From Segatella copri (GTDB lineage: Bacteria > Bacteroidota > Bacteroidia > Bacteroidales > Bacteroidaceae): a stretch of 37,639 bases of DNA. Below the pieces are notes generated by a model, which saw only the letters and a list, made by a program, of their open reading frames with translations, was not told the DNA's origin and made no database searches. This document shows positions 7,178-15,804 of this stretch, one piece after another. The stretch's first letter is position 1, and the number at the start of each line of letters is the position of its first letter. The translations under genes were made by a program, and so were the position numbers. The stretch lies in contig NZ_VZCB01000047.1 of assembly GCF_009494395.1 (NCBI RefSeq), positions 1 through 37,639 on the forward strand, read 5' to 3'.

Positions 7178-8132
7178 TTTCTATCTCCTTATTAAAAAAT
7201 TCCATAACCGTCTTTTCATCCTCCTTCAACTGCTCTGCCAGTTCCTCAGGCGAATCAAACTTCTGCTCGCCCCGTATCCGCTTCATGAAGCCTACAAGCA
7301 GGAGCTGGTCGTAGATGTCGCCATCGAAATTGAAGATATGAGCCTCAAGGGTTATCTGCTTGCCATTGAAGGTTGGGCGATTGCCCACATTCATCATTCC
7401 CCGCTTCCATACCACCGAATTCTCCAGTCTTACCTTTACAGCATAGACCCCAGGAGCTGGAATCAACTGTCCGAAGTGTGAGATATCGAGATTGGCTGTA
7501 GGGAAGCCGAGCTTTCTGCCTTCATGGAATCCATTCACCACCTTTCCGATGAGGGTGTAAGGGAAACCGAGGCACTGGGCTGCCATCTCCACTTCTCCCT
7601 CTTTCAGGAATGAGCGGATTACGGAAGAAGAGATGTTGATGCCGTCTATCTGGAAGGCTTCGTTCCGGATTACCTCAATGCCCATCTCCTTGCCATAGCG
7701 CACGTAATCTTCGAAAGTCTCCTCGCGGTTGTGACCGAAGCGATGGTCGTAGCCGATGAAGAGTTTCCTTACGTTGAGATGGTCGTGGAGCACCTGCTGC
7801 ATAAACTCTCTTGCCGACATCGCAGCCATCGTCTTGTCGAAATGCAGCACCACGGCATTATCCACTTCCGTCTTCGAAAGCAGCAGCAGTTTGGAATCGA
7901 GCGTGCTCAACATCTCTGGCTGATAATCCGCCTGCAACACCTTGCGGGGATGCGCATCGAAGGTGATGACGGTGGATTGCAAGCCATCCTTTCGTGCTGT
8001 CTCTACGAGATGATGAATCAGGAACTGATGTCCACGATGCACCCCGTCGAAGAAACCGATGGTTGCCACACATGGCGGCAACTGCACCGTATCGTTATAA
8101 TGTATTGTATTCATTCTATCTTTATCGTTCAT
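7164..8132 (-). CDS. ribF: Bifunctional riboflavin kinase / FMN adenylyltransferase (322 aa)
   Basis: It converts riboflavin to FMN and then to FAD. The N-terminal nucleotidyltransferase domain shows GFFDGVHRGHQ (residues 26-36), FDAHPRKVL, GYDHRFGHNRE and the ISSSVIR motif. The C-terminal kinase domain shows GRKLGFPTANLD, the MNVGNRPTF loop and LEAHIFNFDGDIY with the catalytic glutamate. Length is normal for the family. A second in-frame ATG at residue 7 (8114) is an equally possible start. It follows the calcium ATPase stop by 21 bp and overlaps the CPBP gene. The operon mixes unrelated functions, and no FMN riboswitch lies upstream. Confidence 0.97.
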   Translation of the reverse strand: MNDKDRMNTIHYNDTVQLPPCVATIGFFDGVHRGHQFLIHHLVETARKDGLQSTVITFDAHPRKVLQADYQPEMLSTLDSKLLLLSKTEVDNAVVLHFDKTMAAMSAREFMQQVLHDHLNVRKLFIGYDHRFGHNREETFEDYVRYGKEMGIEVIRNEAFQIDGINISSSVIRSFLKEGEVEMAAQCLGFPYTLIGKVVNGFHEGRKLGFPTANLDISHFGQLIPAPGVYAVKVRLENSVVWKRGMMNVGNRPTFNGKQITLEAHIFNFDGDIYDQLLLVGFMKRIRGEQKFDSPEELAEQLKEDEKTVMEFFNKEIENGKD

Positions 8133-8153
8133 ATCAGAAGAATCCCCTGTGGG

Positions 8154-10793
8154 TTATCTTCTCTTTGCTATCATTCTCTTAAAAGCTCTCCATAGCTCGC
8201 CCACCCAGAGCACAACAGAGGTGGAACCGATGATGAGCAGCCACTCGTGGAGCGACAATGGTGTGGTGCGGAACATTTCGCCACCAAAGGTGACGATAAT
8301 CCACTGACCCACCAATACCAGTACAAGCACCAGAATCATTCCTTTATCCTTCAGGAAATGGCGGAAAGCGGTGTGATGACTCATCAGCGCCTTGGCATTG
8401 AAGAGGTTCCAGAACTGGATCATCACGAAGGTGGTGAAGAACATGGTCAGCTCATGCACATCTACTCCACCCTTGCCTCTACGCTCGCAGTAAACCAGCA
8501 GGGCAAACATCACGAGGAAGAAGACGATACCGCAGAACAGAATGCCGAAACCAATGCTCTTGTTGATGATGAAATCGGATGCCTTGCGTGGCTTATCCTT
8601 CATCACCTCGTGAGATGGAGGCAATGAGGCAAGTGCCAAGGCTGCGAAGGTATCCATGATAAGGTTCACCCAAAGAATCTGGGTTACAGTCAACGGCATT
8701 TCAGTTCCGATAACAGAGCCACCAAGCACCAGCAGGAGGGCTGCCACGTTTACTACCAACTGGAAGAAGAGGAAGCGCTGCAGGTTGCGATAGAGCGAAC
8801 GTCCCCACATCACGGCGTTGGCGATAGACTTGAAGGAATCATCGAGCAGGGTCATATCCGAAGCCTCCTTAGCCACGGAAGTTCCCGAACCCAGCGACAA
8901 GCCCACGTGGGCATAGTGAAGCGCTGGAGCATCGTTGGTACCGTCGCCTGTTACGGCAACCACCTCGCCACGCTTCTGGAGCATGGCCACCAGTCGCTGC
9001 TTATCGGTAGGACGGGCACGGCTCATCACACGGATATCCTTCGCCCGTTCGTAAGCCTCTTCGTCAGAAAGAGCCTCCCACTGTTCACCCGTAATCATCT
9101 GCTGGTCGAGCGAGGTCAGAGAGCCATCAGCTCCGATATTCTCAGGTTCATCTTCGAAGACACCTATCTGCTTGCCTATCTCCAAGGCGGTGGCAGCCGT
9201 ATCACCCGTAACCACCTTCACCTCGATACCCGCATGGCGGCACTCCTGCACGGCAGCAGGAACATCCGGACGGATAGGATCGGCAATGGCTGCAATGGCT
9301 TGCAGCTGAAGGTCGTTGGCATCGAGAAGTGCTACCACTTCGGCAGTAGAGGTTCTGGAAGTTCTCATGATAGAAGGTTCAACCTTCTTATAGGCGAACG
9401 CCAGGGTTCTCATAGCCTTATGCTGCCACTCATCGAGTTCTTCGGCTGACTGTCTCTGCATTCTATCTTCGATGATGCATTTCTTCATCACGATTTCAGG
9501 CGCACCCTTCACGAAGAGATAGGTCTCGTCATCTACTTCTGCCAAGGTTGCCATCATCTTTCTCTCGGTAGAGAAAGGCAACTGCTTGAGCACATTCACC
9601 TGCTTGCGGAGTTCTTCATAATCCTTGCCCTGGGCATCGAGCCAGAGCAGGAGAGCCGACTCGGTAGGATTTCCGATAGGTTTGCCGTCATTCAACTCGG
9701 CAGTAGAGTTGAGGGCGATGGCAGTATCAAGCAGCGCCTCATCGCCCTGCTTGAGTTCCAGGGCACTCACCTGCATCTTGTTCTGGGTAAGCGTACCGGT
9801 TTTATCGGTACAGATTACGGTAACGGCGCCCATGGTTTCGCAGGCATGGAGCTTGCGCACCAGATTGTTCGACTTCAGCATCCTTCGCATGTTGAGCGCC
9901 AGAGAAAGGGTAATCGCCATCGGCAATCCCTCCGGCACCGCCATCACAATCAGGGTAACAGCCATCATGAAGTATTTCAGCACGATTTCTGCCATATAGA
10001 AATAATCCTTGCCGCCCCATGCCGGATTGGTGAGGATATCGTGAATCAGGAAGATGAAGAAGGCTGCCACAGATACTACAGAGCCTACCTTGGAAATCAT
10101 CTTAGCCAACTTGTCGAGCTGCATGTGAAGCGGTGTCTCCACCGAAGTCTGCTCGGTAGATTTCTTCGCCACCTTACCAATCTCGGTAGCATCGCCCACG
10201 GCAGTAACCACAAACTCGCCCCTACCATTCATCACCATGGTAGAACGGAGGATGACGTTGCGAGGATAGGCTCCATCGCCACCGCCCTCCAGAGATTTCT
10301 CGGCAACCGGTTCGCCCGTAAGGGCAGATTCATTAATTTGCAGGTCGTTGCAGACGATGAGTTCGCCATCGGCAGGCACCTCGTCGCCCACTTCCACGAG
10401 TACCACATCTCCCACCACCACATCGTGGCGGGGAATCTCCATCACCTTACCATTGCGGCGCACCTTTACAGGCTGCTCTTCGCTGAGTGCCGTGAGCAGA
10501 TTAAACTTCTTAGCCGCATCGCGCTCAAAATAGAAACCTACGGTAGTAGCAAGGAAAACAGCCACGAAGATACCGATGGTCTCCATGAAATTCTTTTCGA
10601 TAAAAGCGAGGATGAGGGATACGAAAGCCGCCACAAGAAGTATCTGGATAATCGGATCGCGATACTTATCCAAATACAGTTTCCATAATGAAGTACGTTG
10701 AGGAGGAGTGAGCACGTTCTTGCCATGCTGTTCCCTACTCAGTTTTACTTGTTCGTCGGTAAGACCGATTCTTTTGTTTTTGTCTATGTCCAT
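8154..10793 (-). CDS. P-type calcium-transporting ATPase, PMCA type (879 aa)
   Basis: The order is actuator domain with ALTGEPVAEK, phosphorylation motif CTDKTGTLTQNK with D330, nucleotide-binding domain (KGAPEIV), hinge VTGDGTNDAPAL, and C-terminal membrane helices with NLIMDTFAALALASLPP, the motif typical of PMCA-type Ca2+ pumps. About ten membrane helices are expected. It probably exports Ca2+ across the inner membrane using ATP. I chose the ATG at 10791-10793 (MDIDKNKRIGLTDEQV), because an in-frame ATG 20 codons upstream (10853) adds a stretch lacking family similarity and lies close to the -7 element. It is the first gene of a run with ribF and the CPBP gene. Confidence 0.93.
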   Translation of the reverse strand: MDIDKNKRIGLTDEQVKLSREQHGKNVLTPPQRTSLWKLYLDKYRDPIIQILLVAAFVSLILAFIEKNFMETIGIFVAVFLATTVGFYFERDAAKKFNLLTALSEEQPVKVRRNGKVMEIPRHDVVVGDVVLVEVGDEVPADGELIVCNDLQINESALTGEPVAEKSLEGGGDGAYPRNVILRSTMVMNGRGEFVVTAVGDATEIGKVAKKSTEQTSVETPLHMQLDKLAKMISKVGSVVSVAAFFIFLIHDILTNPAWGGKDYFYMAEIVLKYFMMAVTLIVMAVPEGLPMAITLSLALNMRRMLKSNNLVRKLHACETMGAVTVICTDKTGTLTQNKMQVSALELKQGDEALLDTAIALNSTAELNDGKPIGNPTESALLLWLDAQGKDYEELRKQVNVLKQLPFSTERKMMATLAEVDDETYLFVKGAPEIVMKKCIIEDRMQRQSAEELDEWQHKAMRTLAFAYKKVEPSIMRTSRTSTAEVVALLDANDLQLQAIAAIADPIRPDVPAAVQECRHAGIEVKVVTGDTAATALEIGKQIGVFEDEPENIGADGSLTSLDQQMITGEQWEALSDEEAYERAKDIRVMSRARPTDKQRLVAMLQKRGEVVAVTGDGTNDAPALHYAHVGLSLGSGTSVAKEASDMTLLDDSFKSIANAVMWGRSLYRNLQRFLFFQLVVNVAALLLVLGGSVIGTEMPLTVTQILWVNLIMDTFAALALASLPPSHEVMKDKPRKASDFIINKSIGFGILFCGIVFFLVMFALLVYCERRGKGGVDVHELTMFFTTFVMIQFWNLFNAKALMSHHTAFRHFLKDKGMILVLVLVLVGQWIIVTFGGEMFRTTPLSLHEWLLIIGSTSVVLWVGELWRAFKRMIAKRR

Positions 10794-10864
10794 TTCTGAA
10801 TAGAAATACTTTTCTTTTGTACGATTAATAAGTACATACGCACGTGTGCGCACATAATTTGGTG

Positions 10865-10872
10865 CAAAGATA
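10865..10872 (-). promoter_or_regulatory. Promoter -7 element of the calcium ATPase operon
   Basis: The minus strand reads TATCTTTG followed by CACC, a full TAnnTTTG match, about 70 bp upstream of the chosen ATG. The -33 partner is weak (TTG at 10889-10891, 16 nt away). It supports the downstream ATG at 10793 as the real start. Confidence 0.6.
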
Positions 10873-10911
10873 CGCTATTTTTCTGATTCAAGGAAAATTT
10901 TTAAGATTTTA

Positions 10912-10943
10912 TTTGGTTATTTGCCCAAAATCTAGTATCTTTG
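10912..10943 (+). promoter_or_regulatory. Promoter of the tRNA gene
   Basis: TTTG (10912-10915) and TATCTTTG (10936-10943) are 20 nt apart, a full Bacteroidetes consensus. The mature tRNA begins 25 nt after the -7 motif. Confidence 0.75.
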
Positions 10944-10968
10944 CACTCGAATTTGATAAAAATTCAAT

Positions 10969-11042
10969 GGACTTGTAGCTCAGTTGGTTAGAGCAACAGA
11001 CTCATAATCTGGAGGTCCTAGGTTCAAGCCCTAGCTGGTCCA
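10969..11042 (+). tRNA. tRNA with CAU anticodon, probably elongator tRNA-Met
   Basis: A complete 74-nt cloverleaf can be drawn: acceptor GGACTTG / CTGGTCC, D arm GCTC / GAGC, anticodon arm with loop CTCATAA (anticodon CAU), a 5-nt variable loop AGGTC, T arm CTAGG-TTCAAGC-CCTAG and discriminator A. The 3' CCA is not encoded. Two stem positions are unpaired in my drawing (U6-U67 and A27-G43). CAU could be elongator Met or, if lysidine-modified, Ile2; the acceptor lacks the unpaired first base of initiator tRNA. Confidence 0.93.
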
Positions 11043-11053
11043 CGCTTCTATTA

Positions 11054-11088
11054 CTGCGACTTACGAGCAATCGTAAGCCGCAGTTTTT
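11054..11088 (+). terminator. Rho-independent terminator of the tRNA gene
   Basis: CTGCGACTTACGA and TCGTAAGCCGCAG form a 13-bp stem with one A-C mismatch and a GCAA tetraloop, followed by TTTTTCTTTTT. It is 11 nt beyond the tRNA. Confidence 0.88.
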
Positions 11089-11138
11089 CTTTTTACACAA
11101 AACGTATCCGACAGGAAAAAGAGGGCAACTGGAGCTTT

Positions 11139-11173
11139 TGCAACCAAGTTGCAGAAACCTTTTCGTAATTTTG
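11139..11173 (+). promoter_or_regulatory. Promoter and small dyad upstream of the Zn/Cd ATPase
   Basis: TAATTTTG (11166-11173) matches TAnnTTTG, 64 bp upstream of the ATG. Just upstream lies a perfect dyad TGCAAC-CAA-GTTGCA (11139-11153), where RNA polymerase would contact the spacer/-33 region. That placement suits an operator, possibly for a metal-responsive repressor. The regulator is not in this window. A small hairpin GGAAC/GTTCC (11191-11205) lies in the leader. Confidence 0.5.
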
Positions 11174-11237
11174 CAACCGAAATAGAAAAAGGAACTGAAT
11201 GTTCCTGGTTATATAGAACTAAAAGTATTGCAAAATT

Positions 11238-13322
11238 ATGGAAGAAATGAAACTTTCTCACGAACATCATCATGACTGCTCATGCTCCACTGAAGAACAT
11301 GAGCACCAGGGGTGCGGTTGCCACCACAATCATCATCATGAAGAAGGCGGTTTGAAATCCAAACTCTTTCTGATAGGAACTACCATCATCCTCCTGATTA
11401 TCGCTGTTTTCATCGAAAAGAATTACGACCTGGCTACCTGGCAGTTGCTCCTCGTCTATCTCATTCCTTATTTATTAATAGGACACGAGACGCTGGGCGA
11501 AGCTGCAGAAGGTATTACCAAGGGCGATATGTTTAACGAAAACTTCCTGATGGCTATCGCTACCATCGGAGCCCTTTGCATCGGATTCTTCCCAGGATCA
11601 GATACAGAATTCCCGGAGGCAGTCTTTGTGATGCTCTTCTTTCAGGTGGGCGAACTCTTCGAAGGATATGCGGAAGGAAAGAGCCGCGACAGTATTTCGC
11701 ATCTGATGAATATCCGACCGGATGTAGCGAATGTTGAAAGAAACGGAAAAGTAGAGTCGGTTTCGCCGGAAGACGTCAAGATAGGAGAAACTATCGTAAT
11801 CCGTCCGGGAGAGAAAGTTCCATTGGATGGTATTGTTGTTGAGGGAAGCTCAGCCTTGAATACCATTGCCCTGACAGGTGAGAGTATGCCACGGGATTTG
11901 AATGAAGGCGATACTATCATGTCTGGTTGCATCAACCTGTCGGGAGTGGTTCGTGTACGCACCACCAAGAGTTTCGGCGAAAGTACCGTATCCAAGATTA
12001 TCTCTCTGGTAGAGAGTGCAGACAAGAACAAGTCGAAGAGCGAGGCTTTCATCACCCGTTTCGCCCGAGTCTATACTCCTATCGTTGTTTTCGCAGCCAT
12101 TGCCCTGGCGGTTATTCCTCCATTCCTGGCAACAACAGGAATCGTAGGTGAAGGAACCTTTGGCGAGAACTTCCCATTATGGCTCAACCGCGCCTTGATA
12201 TTCCTGGTAGTTTCCTGTCCTTGCGCCCTGGTCATCAGCGTGCCCCTCACCTTCTTTGGCGGCATCGGCGGAGCATCCCGGAACGGTATTCTCATCAAGG
12301 GCAGCAACTATATGGATGCTTTAGCCAAGGTGGGAACCGTAGTGTTCGACAAGACGGGTACCTTGACCCACGGAGAGTTTGCCGTGGCAGCTGTTCATGC
12401 TGATGATTCCTGCCCAGACCATTCATCCCACGATGCAGATAATGTACATATTGGCGAATATTCTGACAAGGAGAAAATCCTGCTTCATCTGGCAGCTCAT
12501 GCCGAGCATTTCACCACTCATCCTATCGGAGCAGCCCTGCGTACTGCCTTCCCGCAAGAAGCAACGGATGGCTGTGAGGTGACCGATGTAGAGGAAATTG
12601 CAGGACAAGGTATCCGTGCCCAAGTGAACGGAAAGGTGGTTTGCGTGGGCAACAAGAAGATGATGGAAAACATCGGCACAAAATGGCACGACTGCAACCA
12701 GGTGGGAACCATCATCCACGTCGCCATTGATGGCAAGTACGCAGGACATATTGTGATCAACGACACCCTTAAGGAAGGAAGCGCCCATGCCATCAGAGAG
12801 CTGAAAGAACTGGGAGTGGAGAAAACGGTAATGCTGACGGGCGACCGCAGAGAAGTGGGAGAAGATGTAGCCCACAAACTGGGACTGGACGAGTGCCGCG
12901 CAGAACTGCTGCCAACCGACAAGGTTTCGCATGTAGAACAACTGCTGAAGACAAAACCGGCAGGCAAGACGCTCGCTTATGTAGGCGATGGCATCAACGA
13001 TGCCCCTGTATTGAAGCGTGCCGATGTGGGCATTGCCATGGGTGGACTGGGTAGCGATGCTGCCATCGAAGCTGCCGATGTGGTACTGATGGATGATGAC
13101 CCTAGAAAGATTGCCCTTGCCGTAAAGATAGCCAGAAGAACCATTCATATCGCTCACGAGAACGTGATATTTGCCATCGGAGTAAAGGTTGCCGTACTGA
13201 TTCTCGCCACCATTGGTCTCGGCACCATGTGGATGGCAGTCTTTGCCGATGTAGGTGTTACGGTACTGGCTGTATTGAACGCCATGAGAAGTTTGGGTAA
13301 AAAACGTCTTTTTTATCGTTAA
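11238..13322 (+). CDS. P1B-type heavy-metal ATPase, Zn/Cd/Pb exporter type (694 aa)
   Basis: The N-terminus is a His/Cys-rich metal-binding tail (residues 1-38, with HEHHHDCSC, CGCHHNHHH) in place of a full HMA domain. The core shows LTGES in the actuator domain, the transmembrane metal site C327-P-C329 (SCPCALVIS), phosphorylation site D371 in DKTGTLT, the HP motif in TTHPIGAAL, and GDGINDAPVL. The last helix holds FADVGVTVLAVLNAMR, whose aspartate marks the ZntA-type (Zn2+/Cd2+/Pb2+) subgroup rather than copper pumps. It should export these ions from the cytoplasm. An ATG three codons further in (11247) is an alternative start. The gene stands alone between the tRNA and the phosphatase. Confidence 0.94.
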   Translation: MEEMKLSHEHHHDCSCSTEEHEHQGCGCHHNHHHEEGGLKSKLFLIGTTIILLIIAVFIEKNYDLATWQLLLVYLIPYLLIGHETLGEAAEGITKGDMFNENFLMAIATIGALCIGFFPGSDTEFPEAVFVMLFFQVGELFEGYAEGKSRDSISHLMNIRPDVANVERNGKVESVSPEDVKIGETIVIRPGEKVPLDGIVVEGSSALNTIALTGESMPRDLNEGDTIMSGCINLSGVVRVRTTKSFGESTVSKIISLVESADKNKSKSEAFITRFARVYTPIVVFAAIALAVIPPFLATTGIVGEGTFGENFPLWLNRALIFLVVSCPCALVISVPLTFFGGIGGASRNGILIKGSNYMDALAKVGTVVFDKTGTLTHGEFAVAAVHADDSCPDHSSHDADNVHIGEYSDKEKILLHLAAHAEHFTTHPIGAALRTAFPQEATDGCEVTDVEEIAGQGIRAQVNGKVVCVGNKKMMENIGTKWHDCNQVGTIIHVAIDGKYAGHIVINDTLKEGSAHAIRELKELGVEKTVMLTGDRREVGEDVAHKLGLDECRAELLPTDKVSHVEQLLKTKPAGKTLAYVGDGINDAPVLKRADVGIAMGGLGSDAAIEAADVVLMDDDPRKIALAVKIARRTIHIAHENVIFAIGVKVAVLILATIGLGTMWMAVFADVGVTVLAVLNAMRSLGKKRLFYR

Positions 13323-13338
13323 ATACCAAAATAAGTTG

Positions 13339-13346
13339 TATCTTTG
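13339..13346 (+). promoter_or_regulatory. Promoter -7 element of the alkaline phosphatase gene
   Basis: TATCTTTG followed by CAACC matches TAnnTTTG. It begins 17 bp after the stop of the ATPase gene and 65 bp before the chosen ATG. The -33 element is not obvious. Confidence 0.6.
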
Positions 13347-13403
13347 CAACCGAATTCTAATATACAATACTGAATGGTTATGTATAAAAAAGACATTTTG
13401 ACT

Positions 13404-15014
13404 ATGAATAAGATTATCAAACTCATCTTCGTGCTCTGCTGCTTCTGCGGCATTGCACAGGCTCAGCCTCAACGCCCTAAGCTCGTTGTAGGCATCGTTA
13501 TCGACCAGATGCGATGGGATTATCTCTATCGCTACTACGCCCGCTACGGCGAAGGCGGATTCAAGAGAATACTCGGAGAAGGATTCAGCGTAGAAAACTG
13601 CAAGATTCCTTACATCCCTTCGGTTACAGCCATCGGACACACTTCTATCTGGACCGGTTCCGTTCCTTCCATCCACGGAATTGCAGGAAATAACTTCGTG
13701 AAAGATGGAAAAGTAGTGTATTGTACTGCCGACGATACCGTCAACCCGGTAGGTTCAGACAGCAAGGCTGGCAAGATGTCGCCTCGCAACCTGTGGGTAA
13801 CCACCATCGGTGATGAACTCCGTCTGGCTACCAACAACCGCTCTAAGGTGATTGGTGTAGCCTTGAAAGACAGAGCATCCATCCTCCCTGCGGGCCATCA
13901 CGCCAATGGCACTTTCTGGTTTGATGACAAGTCGGGCAAGTTCATCACCAGTACTTTCTATATGGATAAGTTGCCAGAGTGGGTGAACAAGTTCAACAAG
14001 CAGAAACTCCCAAACAAGTATCTTTCCAAGAAATGGGAGACGCTCTACCCTATCGATTCCTATAAGGAAAGCACCAGCGATGACAACAACTACGAGAATG
14101 GAATTGTTGAAGGCGAAAAGGCAGTATTGCCACTCGATCTGCCTACCTTATATAAAAAGCATGGTTACAAGATTCTCCGCAGTACCCCATTCGGCTGCAA
14201 CCTGACTTTCGATATTGCCAAGGCTGCCATTGAGGGAGAAAATCTGGGTAGAAACACAGATACTGATTTGCTGACCATCAGCTGCTCAAGCACCGATTAC
14301 ATCGGTCATCAGGTGGGCGTAAACGCTATCGAAACAGAGGATTGCTATCTTAGATTAGATAAGGCTTTGGCAGATTTCTTCGCTTATCTCGACCAGACCG
14401 TGGGCAAGGGAAATTATCTCACCTTCCTCACCGCCGACCATGGAGGCGTAAACAACGCTACCTTCCTGCAGGATCAGCGAATCCCTGCCGGCATCTGGAA
14501 CAAGAAGGGACTGGTAGATGAATTGAACAAGAGTCTGAAGACAAAGTTCAACACCGACAAGGACCTAGTAAAGACCATTATGAACTATCAGGTATTCTTC
14601 AATACAGACATCATCGAGGAACTCGGTCTGGATTACGCAGCCATCAAGCAGGTGGTAGTAGACAGACTGAAGAAAGACAAGGACGTGCACTATGCCTTCG
14701 ACATGGAGAAGACCTCTATCGAGAGCATCCCTGAAGAACTGAAGTTCCGCGCCATTAACGGTTATAACCGCGAGCGCAGCGGAGGTGTTCAGATTGTACT
14801 GAAACCAGGTCACTACGATTATTACAGCAGCAAGGGAACTACCCACGGAGCATGGAATCCATACGACATCCATATTCCTTGCCTGTTTATGGGTTGGGGC
14901 ATCCAGCACGGCGAGAGTGCCCAGCCTCACTATATGACGGATATTGCCGCTACCGTCTGTGCGATGCTGCATATTCAGGCACCTAACGGTTGCATCGGCA
15001 CACCAATATTCTAA
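13404..15014 (+). CDS. PafA-like alkaline phosphatase, secreted (536 aa)
   Basis: It hydrolyses phosphomonoesters in the periplasm with two Zn ions. A signal peptide is clear from the ATG at 13404 (MNKIIKLIFVLCCFCGIAQAQ); the ATG 10 codons upstream (13374) would spoil it. Residues of the PafA/NPP-type active site are visible: a metal-binding Asp in GIVIDQMRWD, the nucleophile T75 in PSVTAIGH, an Asn in GNNF, the K-x-R pair in VALKDRAS, the Asp/His pair in STDYIGH, Asp-His in LTADHGG, and a late His in GTTHGAW. The K-x-R pair points to the monoesterase PafA branch rather than phosphodiesterases. It has its own -7 motif and a strong terminator. Confidence 0.93.
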   Translation: MNKIIKLIFVLCCFCGIAQAQPQRPKLVVGIVIDQMRWDYLYRYYARYGEGGFKRILGEGFSVENCKIPYIPSVTAIGHTSIWTGSVPSIHGIAGNNFVKDGKVVYCTADDTVNPVGSDSKAGKMSPRNLWVTTIGDELRLATNNRSKVIGVALKDRASILPAGHHANGTFWFDDKSGKFITSTFYMDKLPEWVNKFNKQKLPNKYLSKKWETLYPIDSYKESTSDDNNYENGIVEGEKAVLPLDLPTLYKKHGYKILRSTPFGCNLTFDIAKAAIEGENLGRNTDTDLLTISCSSTDYIGHQVGVNAIETEDCYLRLDKALADFFAYLDQTVGKGNYLTFLTADHGGVNNATFLQDQRIPAGIWNKKGLVDELNKSLKTKFNTDKDLVKTIMNYQVFFNTDIIEELGLDYAAIKQVVVDRLKKDKDVHYAFDMEKTSIESIPEELKFRAINGYNRERSGGVQIVLKPGHYDYYSSKGTTHGAWNPYDIHIPCLFMGWGIQHGESAQPHYMTDIAATVCAMLHIQAPNGCIGTPIF

Positions 15015-15021
15015 ACAAAAC

Positions 15022-15063
15022 AAAGGCTAGGTTTCCCAGAATCGGGAACCTAGCCTTTATTAT
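15022..15063. terminator. Bidirectional terminator between phosphatase and aat
   Basis: AAAGGCTAGGTTTCCC (15022-15037) pairs with GGGAACCTAGCCTTT (15044-15058) with one bulged T and a 6-nt loop. T-rich sequence follows on the plus strand. It begins 7 bp after the phosphatase stop. Confidence 0.88.
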
Positions 15064-15132
15064 TTATTTTCTCCACAAAAAAGAAACTCTTTTATTCTTC
15101 ATGCAGATTGTATTCTTCCATGCATGATTTCC

Positions 15133-15798
15133 CTAATCATCATTCATGATTTCCATATATTCCTCGTAGGAAATATATCTGCCACCCATCGACTTGAGAT
15201 GCGGAGTTTCCAACTGGCAATCTATCATCTTGCCTCCATGCTCCTGCAGATAACGAGCCAGGAAGATGAGGGCTATCTTTGAACCCGACGGAACCCTGGA
15301 GAACATGCTCTCGCCAATGAAGACCTTACCGATGGTGACACCATAAAGTCCGCCCACCAGCTCATCGGTCTCATTATCCCATACTTCCACGCTTGCCGCA
15401 AAGCCCTGCTCATGAAGGGCGGTGAATGCCTGGATGATATTTTCACCCAACCAAGCACCCTCTGCCTCATAACGCCCGTCAACCCTACTGCAAGCACGAA
15501 TCACAGCATCGAAATCTTCGTTGATGCCCACGCTGTACCTGTTCTTCCTCAGCAAGGTACGCATGGAATGACTGATGTGGATTTCGTCCGGGAAGATGAC
15601 GAAGCGCTTCATCGGACAGAACCAGAGTATCTCCGGCTGGTCGCGAAAGCTATACCAGGGAAAGATGCCGTTGCTGTAAGCCAGCAGCAGGCGGTCGATA
15701 CTCAAGTCGCCACCTATTGCAAAGCAACCGTCTTCATCACCATAATGCGGATCGGGAAAATAAATCTCTTCCGCATTTTCATCTATCTGTAATATCAT
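15133..15798 (-). CDS. aat: Leucyl/phenylalanyl-tRNA--protein transferase (221 aa)
   Basis: It adds Leu or Phe from aminoacyl-tRNA to N-terminal Arg/Lys of proteins, creating primary N-degrons read by ClpS. Family hallmarks seen are FPDPHYGDEDGCFAIGGDL, SNGIFPWYS, ILWFCPMKRFVIFPDE, AEGAWLGENIIQAF, a GGLYGVTIGKVFIGESMFS block, ASKIALI-like SGSKIALIFLARYL and IDCQLETPHLKSMGGR. Length matches the family. It follows clpA by 6 bp and is the last gene of the minus-strand unit beginning at 19023, so transferase, adaptor and unfoldase are encoded together. Confidence 0.97.
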   Translation of the reverse strand: MILQIDENAEEIYFPDPHYGDEDGCFAIGGDLSIDRLLLAYSNGIFPWYSFRDQPEILWFCPMKRFVIFPDEIHISHSMRTLLRKNRYSVGINEDFDAVIRACSRVDGRYEAEGAWLGENIIQAFTALHEQGFAASVEVWDNETDELVGGLYGVTIGKVFIGESMFSRVPSGSKIALIFLARYLQEHGGKMIDCQLETPHLKSMGGRYISYEEYMEIMNDD

Positions 15799-15804
15799 CG
15801 CTTT

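Noticed and set aside
9846..10688. 280-codon open frame on the plus strand
   Set aside because: It is antisense to the calcium ATPase; its His/Arg-rich translation has no family resemblance.
12423..13676. 417-codon open frame on the minus strand
   Set aside because: It lies antisense to the P1B ATPase and the start of the phosphatase, both with full motifs. The translation is low in family-like content and spans an intergenic promoter.
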